42,203 nucleotides of DNA from Opitutus sp. (GTDB taxonomy: Bacteria; Verrucomicrobiota; Verrucomicrobiia; Opitutales; Opitutaceae), in assembly GCA_009695305.1 (NCBI GenBank), contig SIBG01000035.1:1-42203 (forward strand). The letters are read 5' to 3'. A model generated the notes under the pieces. That model was not told where the DNA came from. It saw nothing but the letters and a program-made list of their open reading frames with translations, and made no database searches. The translations under genes were made by a program, and so were the position numbers. How positions within the stretch are numbered: position 1 is the first letter of the stretch; every line of letters starts with the position of its first letter. Positions 8,315-17,985 of this stretch are shown piece by piece.

Positions 8315-9778
8315 ATGATAACGAAACTTGTCCGCTGTGCTGCGCGGCTGCTCGGGACCGCCGCGTTCACGCTGAGCAGCCAGGCGGCGGCAGCGAAACC
8401 CAACGTCCTCTTCATTGCGGTCGACGATATGAACAACGATCTCGGCTGCTACGGCACACCAGCCGTGAAGTCGCCGAACATCGACAAGCTCGCCGCACGC
8501 GGCGTGCGTTTCGAACGCGCCTACTGTCAGTTTCCGCTGTGCAGCCCGAGCCGCTCGTCAATCATGACCGGACTGCGGCCCGACACGACGAGGGTGTTCA
8601 ACCTCCAGTATCACTTTCGCCAAGGCTTGCCGGATGTCGTGACGATCCCGCAACTCTTCACGCAAAACGGCTACTACGCCGCCCGCGTCGGGAAAATTTA
8701 TCATTACGGCAATCCAGGCGACATCGGCACCAGCGGGCTCGATGATCCCGCCTCGTGGCAGGAGGTCGTCAATCCGGCGGGCGTCGACAAGACCGCGCTG
8801 GAGCCCGACATCACGAATTTTACGCCACAGCGCGGGCTCGGCTCGGCCATGTCGTTTCTGAGCGACGCCAAGGGTCGCGACGAAGACCACACCGATGGCA
8901 AGGTGGCCACGGAAGCGATCAAGCTCCTCGAGAAACACCGAGGTGAGCCATTCTTTCTCGCCGTGGGATTCTACAAACCGCACACACCCTACGTCGCGCC
9001 CAAAAAATATTTTGACCTCTATCCGCAGGAAAAAATCGACATCCCCGCGATGCCGATCGGCTACGAGAAAACCGTGCCGGCAGGCGCGCTGGCCTCCACG
9101 AAACCGTGGCCGAACTTCGGCACGACCGTCGAGCAGGCGCGCTTGAGCAAGCTGGCTTACTACGCGGCGATTTCCTTCGTCGACGCGCAGATTGGCCGGG
9201 TGGTCGACGCCTTGGACCGGCTGGGCCTACGCGATAACACCATCATCGTGTTCTGGAGCGACCACGGCTACTCGCTCGGCACGCACGGTCTCTGGATGAA
9301 GCAAAACCTGTTTGAGGACGCCGCCCGCGTGCCGATGATCTTTGCCGGTCCCGGGATCAAGGCGGGAATGCCGTCACCGCGGATAGTGGAATTTGTGGAT
9401 GTCTATCCCACGCTCGCCGACCTCGCGGGATTGAAGGCGCCGGCGAATCTGGCCGGTGCGAGCCTGCGCCCGCTGCTCGTGAAGCCGGACGCCCCATGGG
9501 ACCGCGCCGCGTTCACGCAGGTGGAGCGGGGAGGATTTCCAGGCCGGAGTGTGCGCACGCCGCGTTGGCGTTACACCGAGTGGGACGAGGGCAAACAGGG
9601 CGCGGAGCTCTACGACCACGACGCCGATCCCAAAGAAATGAAGAACCTCGCCGCCGATCCGGGCCAAGCCGCCGTCATTACCGAGCTCAAAGCGTTGGTG
9701 AAGAAAAACTGGCCAACGCGTGTCGCCGGCGGCCAGGCGGAAGCCGGGGCGAAGAAGAAGCGAGCCAAGGCCAAGTAG
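8315..9778 (+). CDS. Secreted family S1 sulfatase, iduronate-2-sulfatase-like
   Basis: A 487-residue sulfatase with an N-terminal signal (about residues 1-27, ending SQAAAA). FIAVDDMNNDLGCYG carries the metal-binding aspartates. The signature LCSPSRSSIMTGLRPDTT contains Cys76 (formylglycine precursor) and Arg80. GFYKPHTPYVAPKKYF and WSDHGYSLGTHGLWMKQNLFED are characteristic of the iduronate-2-sulfatase-like group. It presumably removes a sulfate different from that taken by the preceding enzyme. Like its neighbour it ends in a Lys/Ala-rich tail (KKKRAKAK), a shared oddity. The TonB-dependent receptor gene starts 125 bases downstream on the same strand. Confidence 0.92.
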   Translation: MITKLVRCAARLLGTAAFTLSSQAAAAKPNVLFIAVDDMNNDLGCYGTPAVKSPNIDKLAARGVRFERAYCQFPLCSPSRSSIMTGLRPDTTRVFNLQYHFRQGLPDVVTIPQLFTQNGYYAARVGKIYHYGNPGDIGTSGLDDPASWQEVVNPAGVDKTALEPDITNFTPQRGLGSAMSFLSDAKGRDEDHTDGKVATEAIKLLEKHRGEPFFLAVGFYKPHTPYVAPKKYFDLYPQEKIDIPAMPIGYEKTVPAGALASTKPWPNFGTTVEQARLSKLAYYAAISFVDAQIGRVVDALDRLGLRDNTIIVFWSDHGYSLGTHGLWMKQNLFEDAARVPMIFAGPGIKAGMPSPRIVEFVDVYPTLADLAGLKAPANLAGASLRPLLVKPDAPWDRAAFTQVERGGFPGRSVRTPRWRYTEWDEGKQGAELYDHDADPKEMKNLAADPGQAAVITELKALVKKNWPTRVAGGQAEAGAKKKRAKAK

Positions 9779-9903
9779 GATGGAAATTCGCGGCGTGAGG
9801 CTGGAACCCGGCGGGTGACGAACTGGCTTCTTGCAACGGTGTCAGCGGTGGATGTATTGGCCATGCAGGTGCACCGCCGTGGTGGGTTAATTGCTTTTTC
9901 TCC

Positions 9904-12819
9904 ATGAAATCCCTTCTCCTGAATTTGTCGGTCCTCACGCGGCGTCTTGGGACTTTCATCGGGGCGCTGGCCGTGGGACCGGTGTGGTCCCAGATCGTCA
10001 CGCCGGTTGCCAAGCCCGCCTCCGATATCGTCATCGAACTCTCGGTCTTTGAAGTGCGCGCCGGCGATGACGTCGGCTATCAGGCGATGAACACGACCTC
10101 GGGCAGCCGTCTCGGCACGAGCCTGAAGGATACGGCGGCGTCGATCTCGCCATTCACGGCGGAATTTCTCTCCGATATCGCCGCGACAAATGTGAACGAG
10201 ATGTTGGCCTACGCGGCCAACGCCGAACTCAACGCCGGCGACTCCGAAGGCTCAGGATTCAACAATCCCCGCGACTTCAACTCCGCCGGCGGCGAGCCGT
10301 TCCGCATCCGCGGCATCCCTGGCGGAGTATCAACCGACTACGTGGAAAACTCCGCACCGCAGGATCTCTACAACATCGAGCGGGCCGAGGTCGCGAGTGG
10401 ACCGAACTCCATTCTTTTCGGCTCGGGCGACGCAGGCGGACTCGTTTCGCTCACGGGCAAGAAGGCGAATGTCGGGCGCAATAGATACTCCGCCAGCGCG
10501 CAAGTGGGCTCGTGGGCCTACCAGCGTTACACGATCGATCTGAATCAAGTGCTCGTGCCCAAGACGCTGGCGGTGCGCCTCAACGCCCTCTACAGCGACG
10601 CGAAAGCGTGGCGCCGCTATGAGTTCAATGACGCCAAGCGTTACAGCGGCGCGGTGACCTACCGGCCGATTAAGCAGACCACCTTCACGGCGAATTACGA
10701 AAATGGCCTGACGAAGAATAGTGTCGGGCTGAAGTGGAACACGACGGACCAAGTCTCGCGCTGGATCGCCGCGGGTCGGCCGATCTCCGATGCCGCGGCG
10801 GCGGACACGACCAAGGCTTTTTCGAGCCAGGGGGCTAACCAGCGCTTCACCTTTTTCACCCAAGATGGGTTTGTCTCTAATCAGCGTAACGAGCTGCGTT
10901 CGAACATCGCGCCCGGCACGGCCGACACCTTGCTCGCACCCTCGATTTTTCCCTACGACGTCAACTGGGCCGGGCCGCAGACGAAGCTCACGCGCGAGTT
11001 CAACAACTACCAGTTTTCCCTGGAGCACCGGTTCACGGACGCGCTGACCGTGCAGGGGATTTATCTGAAGAACGAGACGAAGGCGAAGGCGCGCTCGTTT
11101 GTCTACACCGGCAACGCGATGGATTTTCTCGGCGACCCGAATCTTACCATCCCCGCGCAGAGCGGCACCGGGACTATCACCAATCCGCGGGCGAGCCAAC
11201 TCTACCTCGAGACGAATCAACTCGGGGACGCGACGGAGACGGAGAACGAGGTGAAGCGCGTGACAGTGGCCTATGAATTCAAACTCGGGAAATGGCTCGG
11301 CCATCACCGCCTCGCCGCGCTGGGTGAGAATGCTGTGCAGCACAAGCACACTGGCGCGCGCCGCGAGATTTTGGTCGATCAGCTTAGTCGACCACTCGCC
11401 AACGTCGGTGCACCGGAAAACGCCCAGAATCTTCTTTACCGCCGCACCTACGTAAAAGAGGGCGATTTCTCGACCTACGCCCTCACGGGCCTCTACACGC
11501 CGCTGGCACCCTTCGTCTACAACGGCCTCACCGTCAACTCCCGCCAGATCAACACCGGCGAACTCAGTTCCGTGAAAGACATCGACAGCCTCATGCTCGC
11601 CGCGCAGAGCGCGTGGTTCACCGGCCGCGTCACCACCACGCTGGGCTACCGCCGCGACGACATCGTGTATCTCGACACGACTTCGGGCCGCGTCACGGAC
11701 GCCGCCGATCCGCGCATCACATCCGGCCAGATGGTGCTGAACGAAGTCGTCGCGCTCCCGGGTTTCAACCAGAACACCTATATGGCGGACACGTTGACCG
11801 CCGGCGGCGTGGCGCATCTGCACAAGCGTTTCTCGGTTTTCTATAACCAGTCCACGAATCACGGTGCGCCACGTTTCGACCGTCGCATTTTGCCGACCGG
11901 CGCAATTCCTCAGCCGCCGGAGGGCAAGGGCCGCGACCTGGGTTTCATGGTCGATCTGTTGGGCGACGATCGCTTCTTTGCGCGAGTGACCTATTTTGAG
12001 ACGAAGCAAGTGAGCGACGCAGCGGTTTCGCCGAGTGGCGCGGTGACGAATGCGGCTGCGCTTGGCCGATCGCAAACGCTGGCGGTAAACGCGGCGTTTG
12101 TCGCCGCTGGAAAAATGACGCAGGCGCAGTCGGACGCGGCGGGCTTCAATTGGAACGCGGCGATCATCGACACGGCGAGCAAGGGCGTCGAACTTGAGCT
12201 GATCGCAAATCCAACGAAGAACTGGACGATCCGCGCCAACTACTCGCACTCCGAGCGCGACCGGGAGAATTTTTTCGCGGAAGGCTATGCGTTCTTCGCC
12301 GTGAAGTTCGCCGAGTGGCGCGCGCTCGCTGCCGGCAACGCGACGTTACCCGCGACGGTCGAGACGAACATTGCGGCGATTCAGACCAATGAACTCGATG
12401 GCCGGGCGGTGGCGCAGGAGCAGGGGTTTGGTTCCATTCCGCACAAGGCGACGCTCACGATGCGTTACAAGTTCGACGGCAGCAGCCCGTTGGGCGACCG
12501 CCTGAAGGGTGGGTTTGTCGGCGCGGCGGTGCGCTACCAGTCGAAGGCGTTCAGCCAGACCGATACCCGGGCGGCGAGCGCTGGTGGCACGGGCAAGGAT
12601 TACTTTGCGGAGGGCACGCTGTTTACGGACGCGTTTGTGGGTTACCGTTTTCGGCTGCCTTGGCAAAAGTTGCCGATGAGCGTGCAGCTGAACGGGCGCA
12701 ATATCTTCAACTCCGACCGCGTGAGCCTCGCGCGCTACAATGCCGATTTCAGCGGCGCCCGTCGCATTTACCTCCGTGAGCCGCGCTCGCTGCGGCTGAC
12801 GTTATCGGTGGAATACTGA
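9904..12819 (+). CDS. TonB-dependent outer membrane receptor
   Basis: A 971-residue receptor. It has a signal peptide (about residues 1-30, ending VWSQ) and then the short motif region VFEVRAGDDVGYQA..TTSGSRLGT, which is common at the mature N-terminus of Opitutaceae receptors. The plug domain (about 60-190) includes PFRIRGIPGG, IERAEVASGPNSILFG and GGLVSLTGKK. A 22-strand-type beta barrel follows, ending in the aromatic residue LTLSVEY. It would import a bound glycan fragment or metal chelate into the periplasm using TonB energy. No SusD-like partner is present. Its place directly after two sulfatases suggests a sulfated oligosaccharide as substrate, which is inference. The next gene starts only 8 bases downstream. 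Confidence 0.93.
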   Translation: MKSLLLNLSVLTRRLGTFIGALAVGPVWSQIVTPVAKPASDIVIELSVFEVRAGDDVGYQAMNTTSGSRLGTSLKDTAASISPFTAEFLSDIAATNVNEMLAYAANAELNAGDSEGSGFNNPRDFNSAGGEPFRIRGIPGGVSTDYVENSAPQDLYNIERAEVASGPNSILFGSGDAGGLVSLTGKKANVGRNRYSASAQVGSWAYQRYTIDLNQVLVPKTLAVRLNALYSDAKAWRRYEFNDAKRYSGAVTYRPIKQTTFTANYENGLTKNSVGLKWNTTDQVSRWIAAGRPISDAAAADTTKAFSSQGANQRFTFFTQDGFVSNQRNELRSNIAPGTADTLLAPSIFPYDVNWAGPQTKLTREFNNYQFSLEHRFTDALTVQGIYLKNETKAKARSFVYTGNAMDFLGDPNLTIPAQSGTGTITNPRASQLYLETNQLGDATETENEVKRVTVAYEFKLGKWLGHHRLAALGENAVQHKHTGARREILVDQLSRPLANVGAPENAQNLLYRRTYVKEGDFSTYALTGLYTPLAPFVYNGLTVNSRQINTGELSSVKDIDSLMLAAQSAWFTGRVTTTLGYRRDDIVYLDTTSGRVTDAADPRITSGQMVLNEVVALPGFNQNTYMADTLTAGGVAHLHKRFSVFYNQSTNHGAPRFDRRILPTGAIPQPPEGKGRDLGFMVDLLGDDRFFARVTYFETKQVSDAAVSPSGAVTNAAALGRSQTLAVNAAFVAAGKMTQAQSDAAGFNWNAAIIDTASKGVELELIANPTKNWTIRANYSHSERDRENFFAEGYAFFAVKFAEWRALAAGNATLPATVETNIAAIQTNELDGRAVAQEQGFGSIPHKATLTMRYKFDGSSPLGDRLKGGFVGAAVRYQSKAFSQTDTRAASAGGTGKDYFAEGTLFTDAFVGYRFRLPWQKLPMSVQLNGRNIFNSDRVSLARYNADFSGARRIYLREPRSLRLTLSVEY

Positions 12820-12827
12820 ATCTTGTC

Positions 12828-14942
12828 ATGCCTGCTCTCACTCGTCGCGCCCTCCTGAAGTCGGCGGCGATTGTCAGTGCGGCGTGGGGGTTTTCTCGGC
12901 TGCGGGCCGCGGAATCCGCCGCGGCGGTGACAAACTATCTCGCAACGCACGCGCGCGGCGACGGGGGCTACGCGTTTGCGGATCAGCAACGCTCGCACCT
13001 CACGCCGACCTACGCGGTGATCGGAGCGTATCGGTTGCTCGGACAGATGCCGCCGAACCCGGCCGCCCTCGCGAACTACGTTCGCACCCACCATCCGCGA
13101 GAGCTCAAGAAATTGGAGCAGGAGCGTCGCATCTTTGAATTCCAGCAGGTGCAGGCGCTGGTATGGCTTGGAGATCCGGCGGCGGAGTTTCGCGGTCGGC
13201 TCGAGACGTGGACGGCCCCGCTGGGCTATTTGAAGCAATATGAGCAGCACGGTTATCCGATCTTCCAATCGGAACTTGGTCTCGTGCAGTGTCGCGCGCT
13301 CCTCGGCCTGTCGGTCGAGCCGCTGAAGCCGGCGTTTTCGGACTATGTGACGGCCCGGCGGCGAGCGAACGGCAGTTTCAACAACACGCCGGCGGCCGAC
13401 GGAGGGGATGGTCACGTGATTAACACTCTGTGGGGGCTGCAAGCCTCGCGCGTGCTTGCGCTACCGGAAGCTCGGGCGGAGACCGTCGCCTGGCTGCGTG
13501 CCTGCCAATTGCCGAGCGGCGGGTTTACGTATCAACCGAGTCCAATGTTTGGCGGCGTGGACGATGTGGCCTACACGCGGGCGGCGCTGAAGGCGCTCAC
13601 GCTGCTCGGTGGCGAAGTGGCGAATCGCGACGCGTGCCTCGCGTGGTTGCGATCGCTGGCGAATGCCGACGGCGGGTTTGCGGATCGGCCGGGTTGGCTG
13701 AGCAATCCACTCGCGACCTACTATGCGCTCGATGCTTTTGAGTGGCTGGGTGAATTGAAATCGGTGGCGACGCTGAAGCGCCGCGCCCCGCAACGAAAGA
13801 CGGAGTTGCCCAGAAATTTGAAAGTGTGGTCGATGCAGATTGAGTCCCATGGCACGGGGAGTCCGGCCGAGGCGGTGGCGCTGGCGAGCGCGTTGCGCAT
13901 CGACTGGTGGGGCGCAAAGAACGCGCGGCCCGAGTGGTTGGCGCGGGTGCGGGCGCTGGCAGCGGAGCAGAAAGTGCCGGTGCAGTTTTTCCGGGCCAAC
14001 GAAGAATACGGCACCTGGGTTGAGGTGCCTGGCCTCGGCACCTACAGTCACACCAGCGATGTTATCGCGCCGGCCGATACCGACATCGGTCCCTCGCTGG
14101 GGATACGCGGCGAGTCTTCGCCACCGGTGTCATGGCCGGAGTTCCGGAAACGGCGGCTGGAGCCACTCCAGCAGGGCCGAGGGCGACTGGTGTGGCAGTT
14201 TGGCGAGAACGAGGAACTCGTGCGCGCGCTCCTCGACGACTCGGTGGAACGCGGCGGGTTCGCGGCGATCAGCACGTTTCATTTTGGTAACCCGGATTTC
14301 ATGAACTCGGAGCCGTTTCTGCACCGCTGGCGCGGACAGATTCCGTCTATCGGGTTGCAGGATGCCCACGGGTCCGAGCCGTGGTGGTTTGCTGATCAGA
14401 CGACGGGCTATCGCACGCTTTTCCTGGCCACGGAGCCGACGTGGGACGCCTGGCTAAACGCGCTCAAACAGCACTGGGTTGTGGCCGTGCGGCACGACGA
14501 CGTGAGCCGCGGCGAGACGTGGATGCACAGTGGTTCGGACGAAGTGAGCGAGTTCGTGCGGGCGCGGGAAAGCGAGTGGCGTTGGTGGGGGAACGCGCAG
14601 GTTGAGCGGCCGCTCGTGTCGCTGGTGGCGCTGCGGCCCGGCGATGAATTTGAAGTGGGGCGCCCGGCGCAGGGTATGGTCTTGCGCGTGCGCTGTGCGT
14701 GGAAAAATACGCCCCAGGGTATGCCGCAGACGCCACTGGCAGAGTTGGTGAAGCTAATGGTGGACGGGTCCGAAGTGACGCCGACGCTAGTGGAGCGAAA
14801 GCGGCCCAACGGCAGCGGGCTGGCGGATCGGTATCATTTCTTCGCGATACCAGAAAACGTCACCGGTGGCACGGCGACGGTCGTGGTCCGGGAGCTGGCG
14901 ACGAAACGCGAGCTGACGCGGACGGTGCGGTTTCAGAGGTAA
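12828..14942 (+). CDS. Exported alpha/alpha-toroid protein with a PHP-like C-terminal region
   Basis: A 704-residue protein of unknown function. Residues 1-28 resemble a twin-arginine signal (TRRALLKSAA). Residues about 35-320 hold prenyltransferase/squalene-cyclase-type toroid repeats: GDGGYAF, NGSFNNTP, LPSGGFTYQP and NADGGFAD each precede an Ala/Leu-rich helix. From about residue 325 a different domain begins that loosely recalls the PHP phosphoesterase fold (ESHGTGSPAEAVALASAL, PVQFFRANEEYG, then IGLQDAHGSEPWW and RTLFLA), but most PHP metal ligands are absent. A beta-rich tail follows (LRVRCAWKN, TATVVVREL). It starts 8 bases after the TonB receptor and is surely cotranscribed with it, so it likely handles the imported substrate. 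A catalytic role is not established. Confidence 0.6.
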   Translation: MPALTRRALLKSAAIVSAAWGFSRLRAAESAAAVTNYLATHARGDGGYAFADQQRSHLTPTYAVIGAYRLLGQMPPNPAALANYVRTHHPRELKKLEQERRIFEFQQVQALVWLGDPAAEFRGRLETWTAPLGYLKQYEQHGYPIFQSELGLVQCRALLGLSVEPLKPAFSDYVTARRRANGSFNNTPAADGGDGHVINTLWGLQASRVLALPEARAETVAWLRACQLPSGGFTYQPSPMFGGVDDVAYTRAALKALTLLGGEVANRDACLAWLRSLANADGGFADRPGWLSNPLATYYALDAFEWLGELKSVATLKRRAPQRKTELPRNLKVWSMQIESHGTGSPAEAVALASALRIDWWGAKNARPEWLARVRALAAEQKVPVQFFRANEEYGTWVEVPGLGTYSHTSDVIAPADTDIGPSLGIRGESSPPVSWPEFRKRRLEPLQQGRGRLVWQFGENEELVRALLDDSVERGGFAAISTFHFGNPDFMNSEPFLHRWRGQIPSIGLQDAHGSEPWWFADQTTGYRTLFLATEPTWDAWLNALKQHWVVAVRHDDVSRGETWMHSGSDEVSEFVRARESEWRWWGNAQVERPLVSLVALRPGDEFEVGRPAQGMVLRVRCAWKNTPQGMPQTPLAELVKLMVDGSEVTPTLVERKRPNGSGLADRYHFFAIPENVTGGTATVVVRELATKRELTRTVRFQR

Positions 14943-14989
14943 GCGCGCTGCGCGCCCTGTCCGCGGCCGCCGGCCGCGCGGAGCGCTTG
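14942..14989 (+). terminator. GC-rich hairpin downstream of the receptor operon
   Basis: AAGCGC (14942-14947) can pair with GCGCTT (14984-14989), and an inner CCGCGGCCG/CGGCCGCGCGG arm pair strengthens the fold. Only a loose T-rich stretch (CACTTTGTTCTT) follows, so termination strength is uncertain. Confidence 0.35.
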
Positions 14990-15102
14990 CGTCACTTTGT
15001 TCTTGCCGAGGGAGAGCGATGATCCCGCTCTACAGCCGTTGCGGCCAGATTTGACCGCCCCGTGTTTCCCGTCGTCGCAATTTCCCCCTGCGCTTCAACG
15101 AA

Positions 15103-17775
15103 ATGAAAACCACCCAACTCGTCTCCCGTCTGTTTTGTCTCGGGGCGCTACACGCGCTGCCGTTCCTCGTCACCAGCCTGCACGCCCAGGCTCAGTTTGC
15201 CGGCACTTACACCGGCACCATCAACACGAAAGTAACCGCCCCTGTCATCGGCTCGATCGAGTCGGCCGCCGGCGGCTACATCGCGGTCGTCAGCGCCACC
15301 GGGGCCTTCGATCTTAGCGGCGGATCACTTGTCAGCACGGTCTCGGCCACCGGCGCGGTTACTATCACCGGTGGCACCGCCCTCGCTTCCCTTGGCATCC
15401 GCTCCGCCACCATTGCCAACAACCAGCTAAGTTATGCCTACGGTGATCTCCTCGGCAACGGCACCACCCAGTTCAAACTTAACAACAGCACCTCCTTTAC
15501 GGCCGCGCCCGGCGGTGGCACGGGTGGCGGCGGCACCGGTGGCGGCACCGTGAGCGCGTGGCAGAACGGCTCCTTCGAGGGTGGGCCCAATCCCGGCGCG
15601 GCATGGATCACGCTCAGTGTCGGCAGCGCCGCCATCAATGGCTGGACGGTCACCGGCGGCACGGTTGATTACATTGGCACGGCGTGGTCCTCCTCCCATG
15701 GCACTCGCTCGCTCGACCTCAGTGGTATCTCGGCCGGCACCGTCGCGCAGACGTTCACGACGACGGTCGGTGCCGCCTAAACCGTCACGTTCGACTATGC
15801 TGGCAACCCGGGTTATGGCAATGGCACCGGAGTGAAGCGCACCCGCGTCTCCGTCAACAACACCGCTGGCACGTCGCAGGATTACAGCTTTGACACCACT
15901 GGCCGGACGCTCGCGAACATGGGCTGGACCACGCAGACCTTCACTTTCACCGCCTCCGCCGCTACGACCACCCTGAGTTTTGCGAGCCAGGAAAATTCCG
16001 CCTACGGCCCCGCCCTCGACAACGTCCGGCTCAACGGCTCCAGCGGCGAGACCAGCGCCGTCGCTGCCGCCGCTGGCACCACCACCGTCACGGGCACGAC
16101 CGCGGCGACGGCGCCCGTCAGCCTCACATCGTATCGCAACAAGGTCGGCTCGACGTTTGAGTTCACCGTCACTGGCACGGCCAGCGGCTCGGTGTGGGGC
16201 ACCGATGTCTATACCGACGACTCCAACGTTGGCGTCGCGGCCGTTCACGCCGGTGTGCTCACCGCCGGGCAGACCAAGATCGTGACGGTCTACATTATCC
16301 CCGGCCAGGCCAGCTATGCTGCGAGCACGCGCAACGGCGTCACCACCGGCGCGTGGGGTGCCTGGAGTGGCAGTTTTTCCTTTGCGGGCGGCACCGGCGC
16401 GACCGGCACCGCGACGGCCGCCCCATTGCTCGCCGTCGCCGCGAGCACCGTGAACGTGGCCCGCACGATTTCGTTTGGCAGCTCGTTGGTGCTAACGGTT
16501 CCGATCACCGGCGTTGGACCATTCAGCTACCTATGGTTTCTCAATGGTATCGCCATTTCCGGCGCCACGTCCGCCAGCTACTCACTCGCGAGCGTCACCG
16601 CCGCCAACGTCGGCACCTACTCCGTCCGCGTGACGAACTCCGCCGGCTCCTCCACCATTGCCGCCGGCTCCGTGGCGGTCTCGGGTAGTGCCGTCGGCGT
16701 GCCCGTCATCAATCTTCAGCCGTTTAACAAAATCGTTTCTCCAGGCGGCACCTTTGCCATCGCGACCTCGGCCACGGGTGCCGGGCTGAGTTACCAGTGG
16801 TTTCGCAACCTCATCGCGCTGGCCGGCGAGACCGGCCCCGTGCTGCTCCGTCAAAACGTCAACGCGAACGACGCCGGCAGCTACACCGTCAGCGTGACTA
16901 ACAGTCTCGGCAGCATCACGTCTGCGCCCGCTGCCGTCACGCTCGACCCCAACGCCGCCGTGATCGTCAATATCTCGGTGCGGGTCGCGGCCGTCGCCGG
17001 CCAGATCATCACGCCCGGTTTTACGATCGCCGGCACCGGTAAGAAACGCATCCTCATCCGCGCCGTCGGCCCTGGCCTCACGCAGTTCAATCTCCCCGCC
17101 GCCGATGTAATGGGGGACCCCGCGCTCACCGTCTTCGAGGGCTCCACGGCCATTCCCGGTTTCAGTAACAACGACTGGAACAGCTCGCTGGCCAGCACCT
17201 TTGCCGCGGTCGGCGCTTTTGGTCTCCCCGTCGGCAGCAAGGATGCTGGGATCGTCGTCGATCTCGACGCTTCCGCCACGGGCCGCGGCTACACCGTGCA
17301 GGTCACCGGTAACAACGGCACCGCCGGCATCGTGCTCCTCGAGATCTACGACCTCGGCAATCCTACCGGCGCTTCGAAGCTCACCAACGTCTCCGTGCTC
17401 AGCCGTGCCGCCACGGGTGATTCTACGCTGATTCTCGGCCTCGTGCTCCGCGGCTCGGGCCAGCGCACGCTGCTCGTCCGCGGGGTGGGACCATCGCTGG
17501 TCGCGTTTGGCGTCGGCGACCGGCTCACCGATCCGAAGCTCACGGTGATCGACGGCAACCAGCGTAACGTGATTTCGAACCTCGACTGGGGTCAGGCCGA
17601 CTATTTGAGCGAGTTGGTGCTGGCCTCCAACTACGTCGGGGCCTTCGCCCTGTTGGACCAGAGTAAGGACGCTGGCACGCTGGCCCTGCTCGATTCCGGC
17701 AGCTACACGATCCCCGTCGTCGGCCAGGATGGCGGCACCGGCCAGGCCCTCGTCGAAGTTTACGAAGTGCCGTAA
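15103..17775 (+). pseudogene. Large secreted LCCL/Ig-like surface protein split by an in-frame TAA
   Basis: Read through the TAA at 15778-15780 this is one 890-codon gene; both halves are in the same frame. Order: signal peptide (about 1-27, SLHAQA), a beta-rich Ala/Gly/Thr domain, a Gly-rich linker (near 130-150), and a choice-of-anchor C/DUF642-like domain that the stop cuts at GAA-stop-TVTFDYAGNPGYG. The family pattern expects Tyr there, so TAC to TAA is the simplest change. Next come an LCCL domain (DDSNVGVAAVHAGVL, SYAASTRNGVTTGAWGAWSGSF), two Ig-like domains (SYLWFLNG..AGTYSV-type and SYQWFRN..DAGSYTV) and a tandem C-terminal module (RILIRAVGPGL and RTLLVRGVGPSL). It is expected at the cell surface. 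A standard caller would report two genes, 15103-15780 and 15832-17775. Whether it is mutation or sequence error is open. Confidence 0.75.
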
Positions 17776-17985
17776 TGCTGGTGCTCGGTGCGGCGTGTCA
17801 GGGGCGTTTCACCCATAACACGCCGACCCCGCTGGTCGCACCGCTGATCGCCGGACCGCCCAAATCGTTTCCGCGAACTTGGTGGTCCCGCCCTGCCATT
17901 TGGTTTCCAATGCTGATCGTCTGAACCCTGCAATCGCTCCAAGTCCGGCTTGCTCCGCGGCGGCGAACTGTGGCAACTATCTCCC
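17776..17985. other. Intergenic region before the xylulokinase gene
   Basis: About 210 bases without a credible coding frame. I see no clear repeat, terminator with a T-run, or transcription-factor palindrome. Confidence 0.3.

Noticed and set aside
10330..12249. 639-residue minus-strand open frame
   Set aside because: Antisense shadow of the first TonB receptor; Arg/Val-rich and without domain features.
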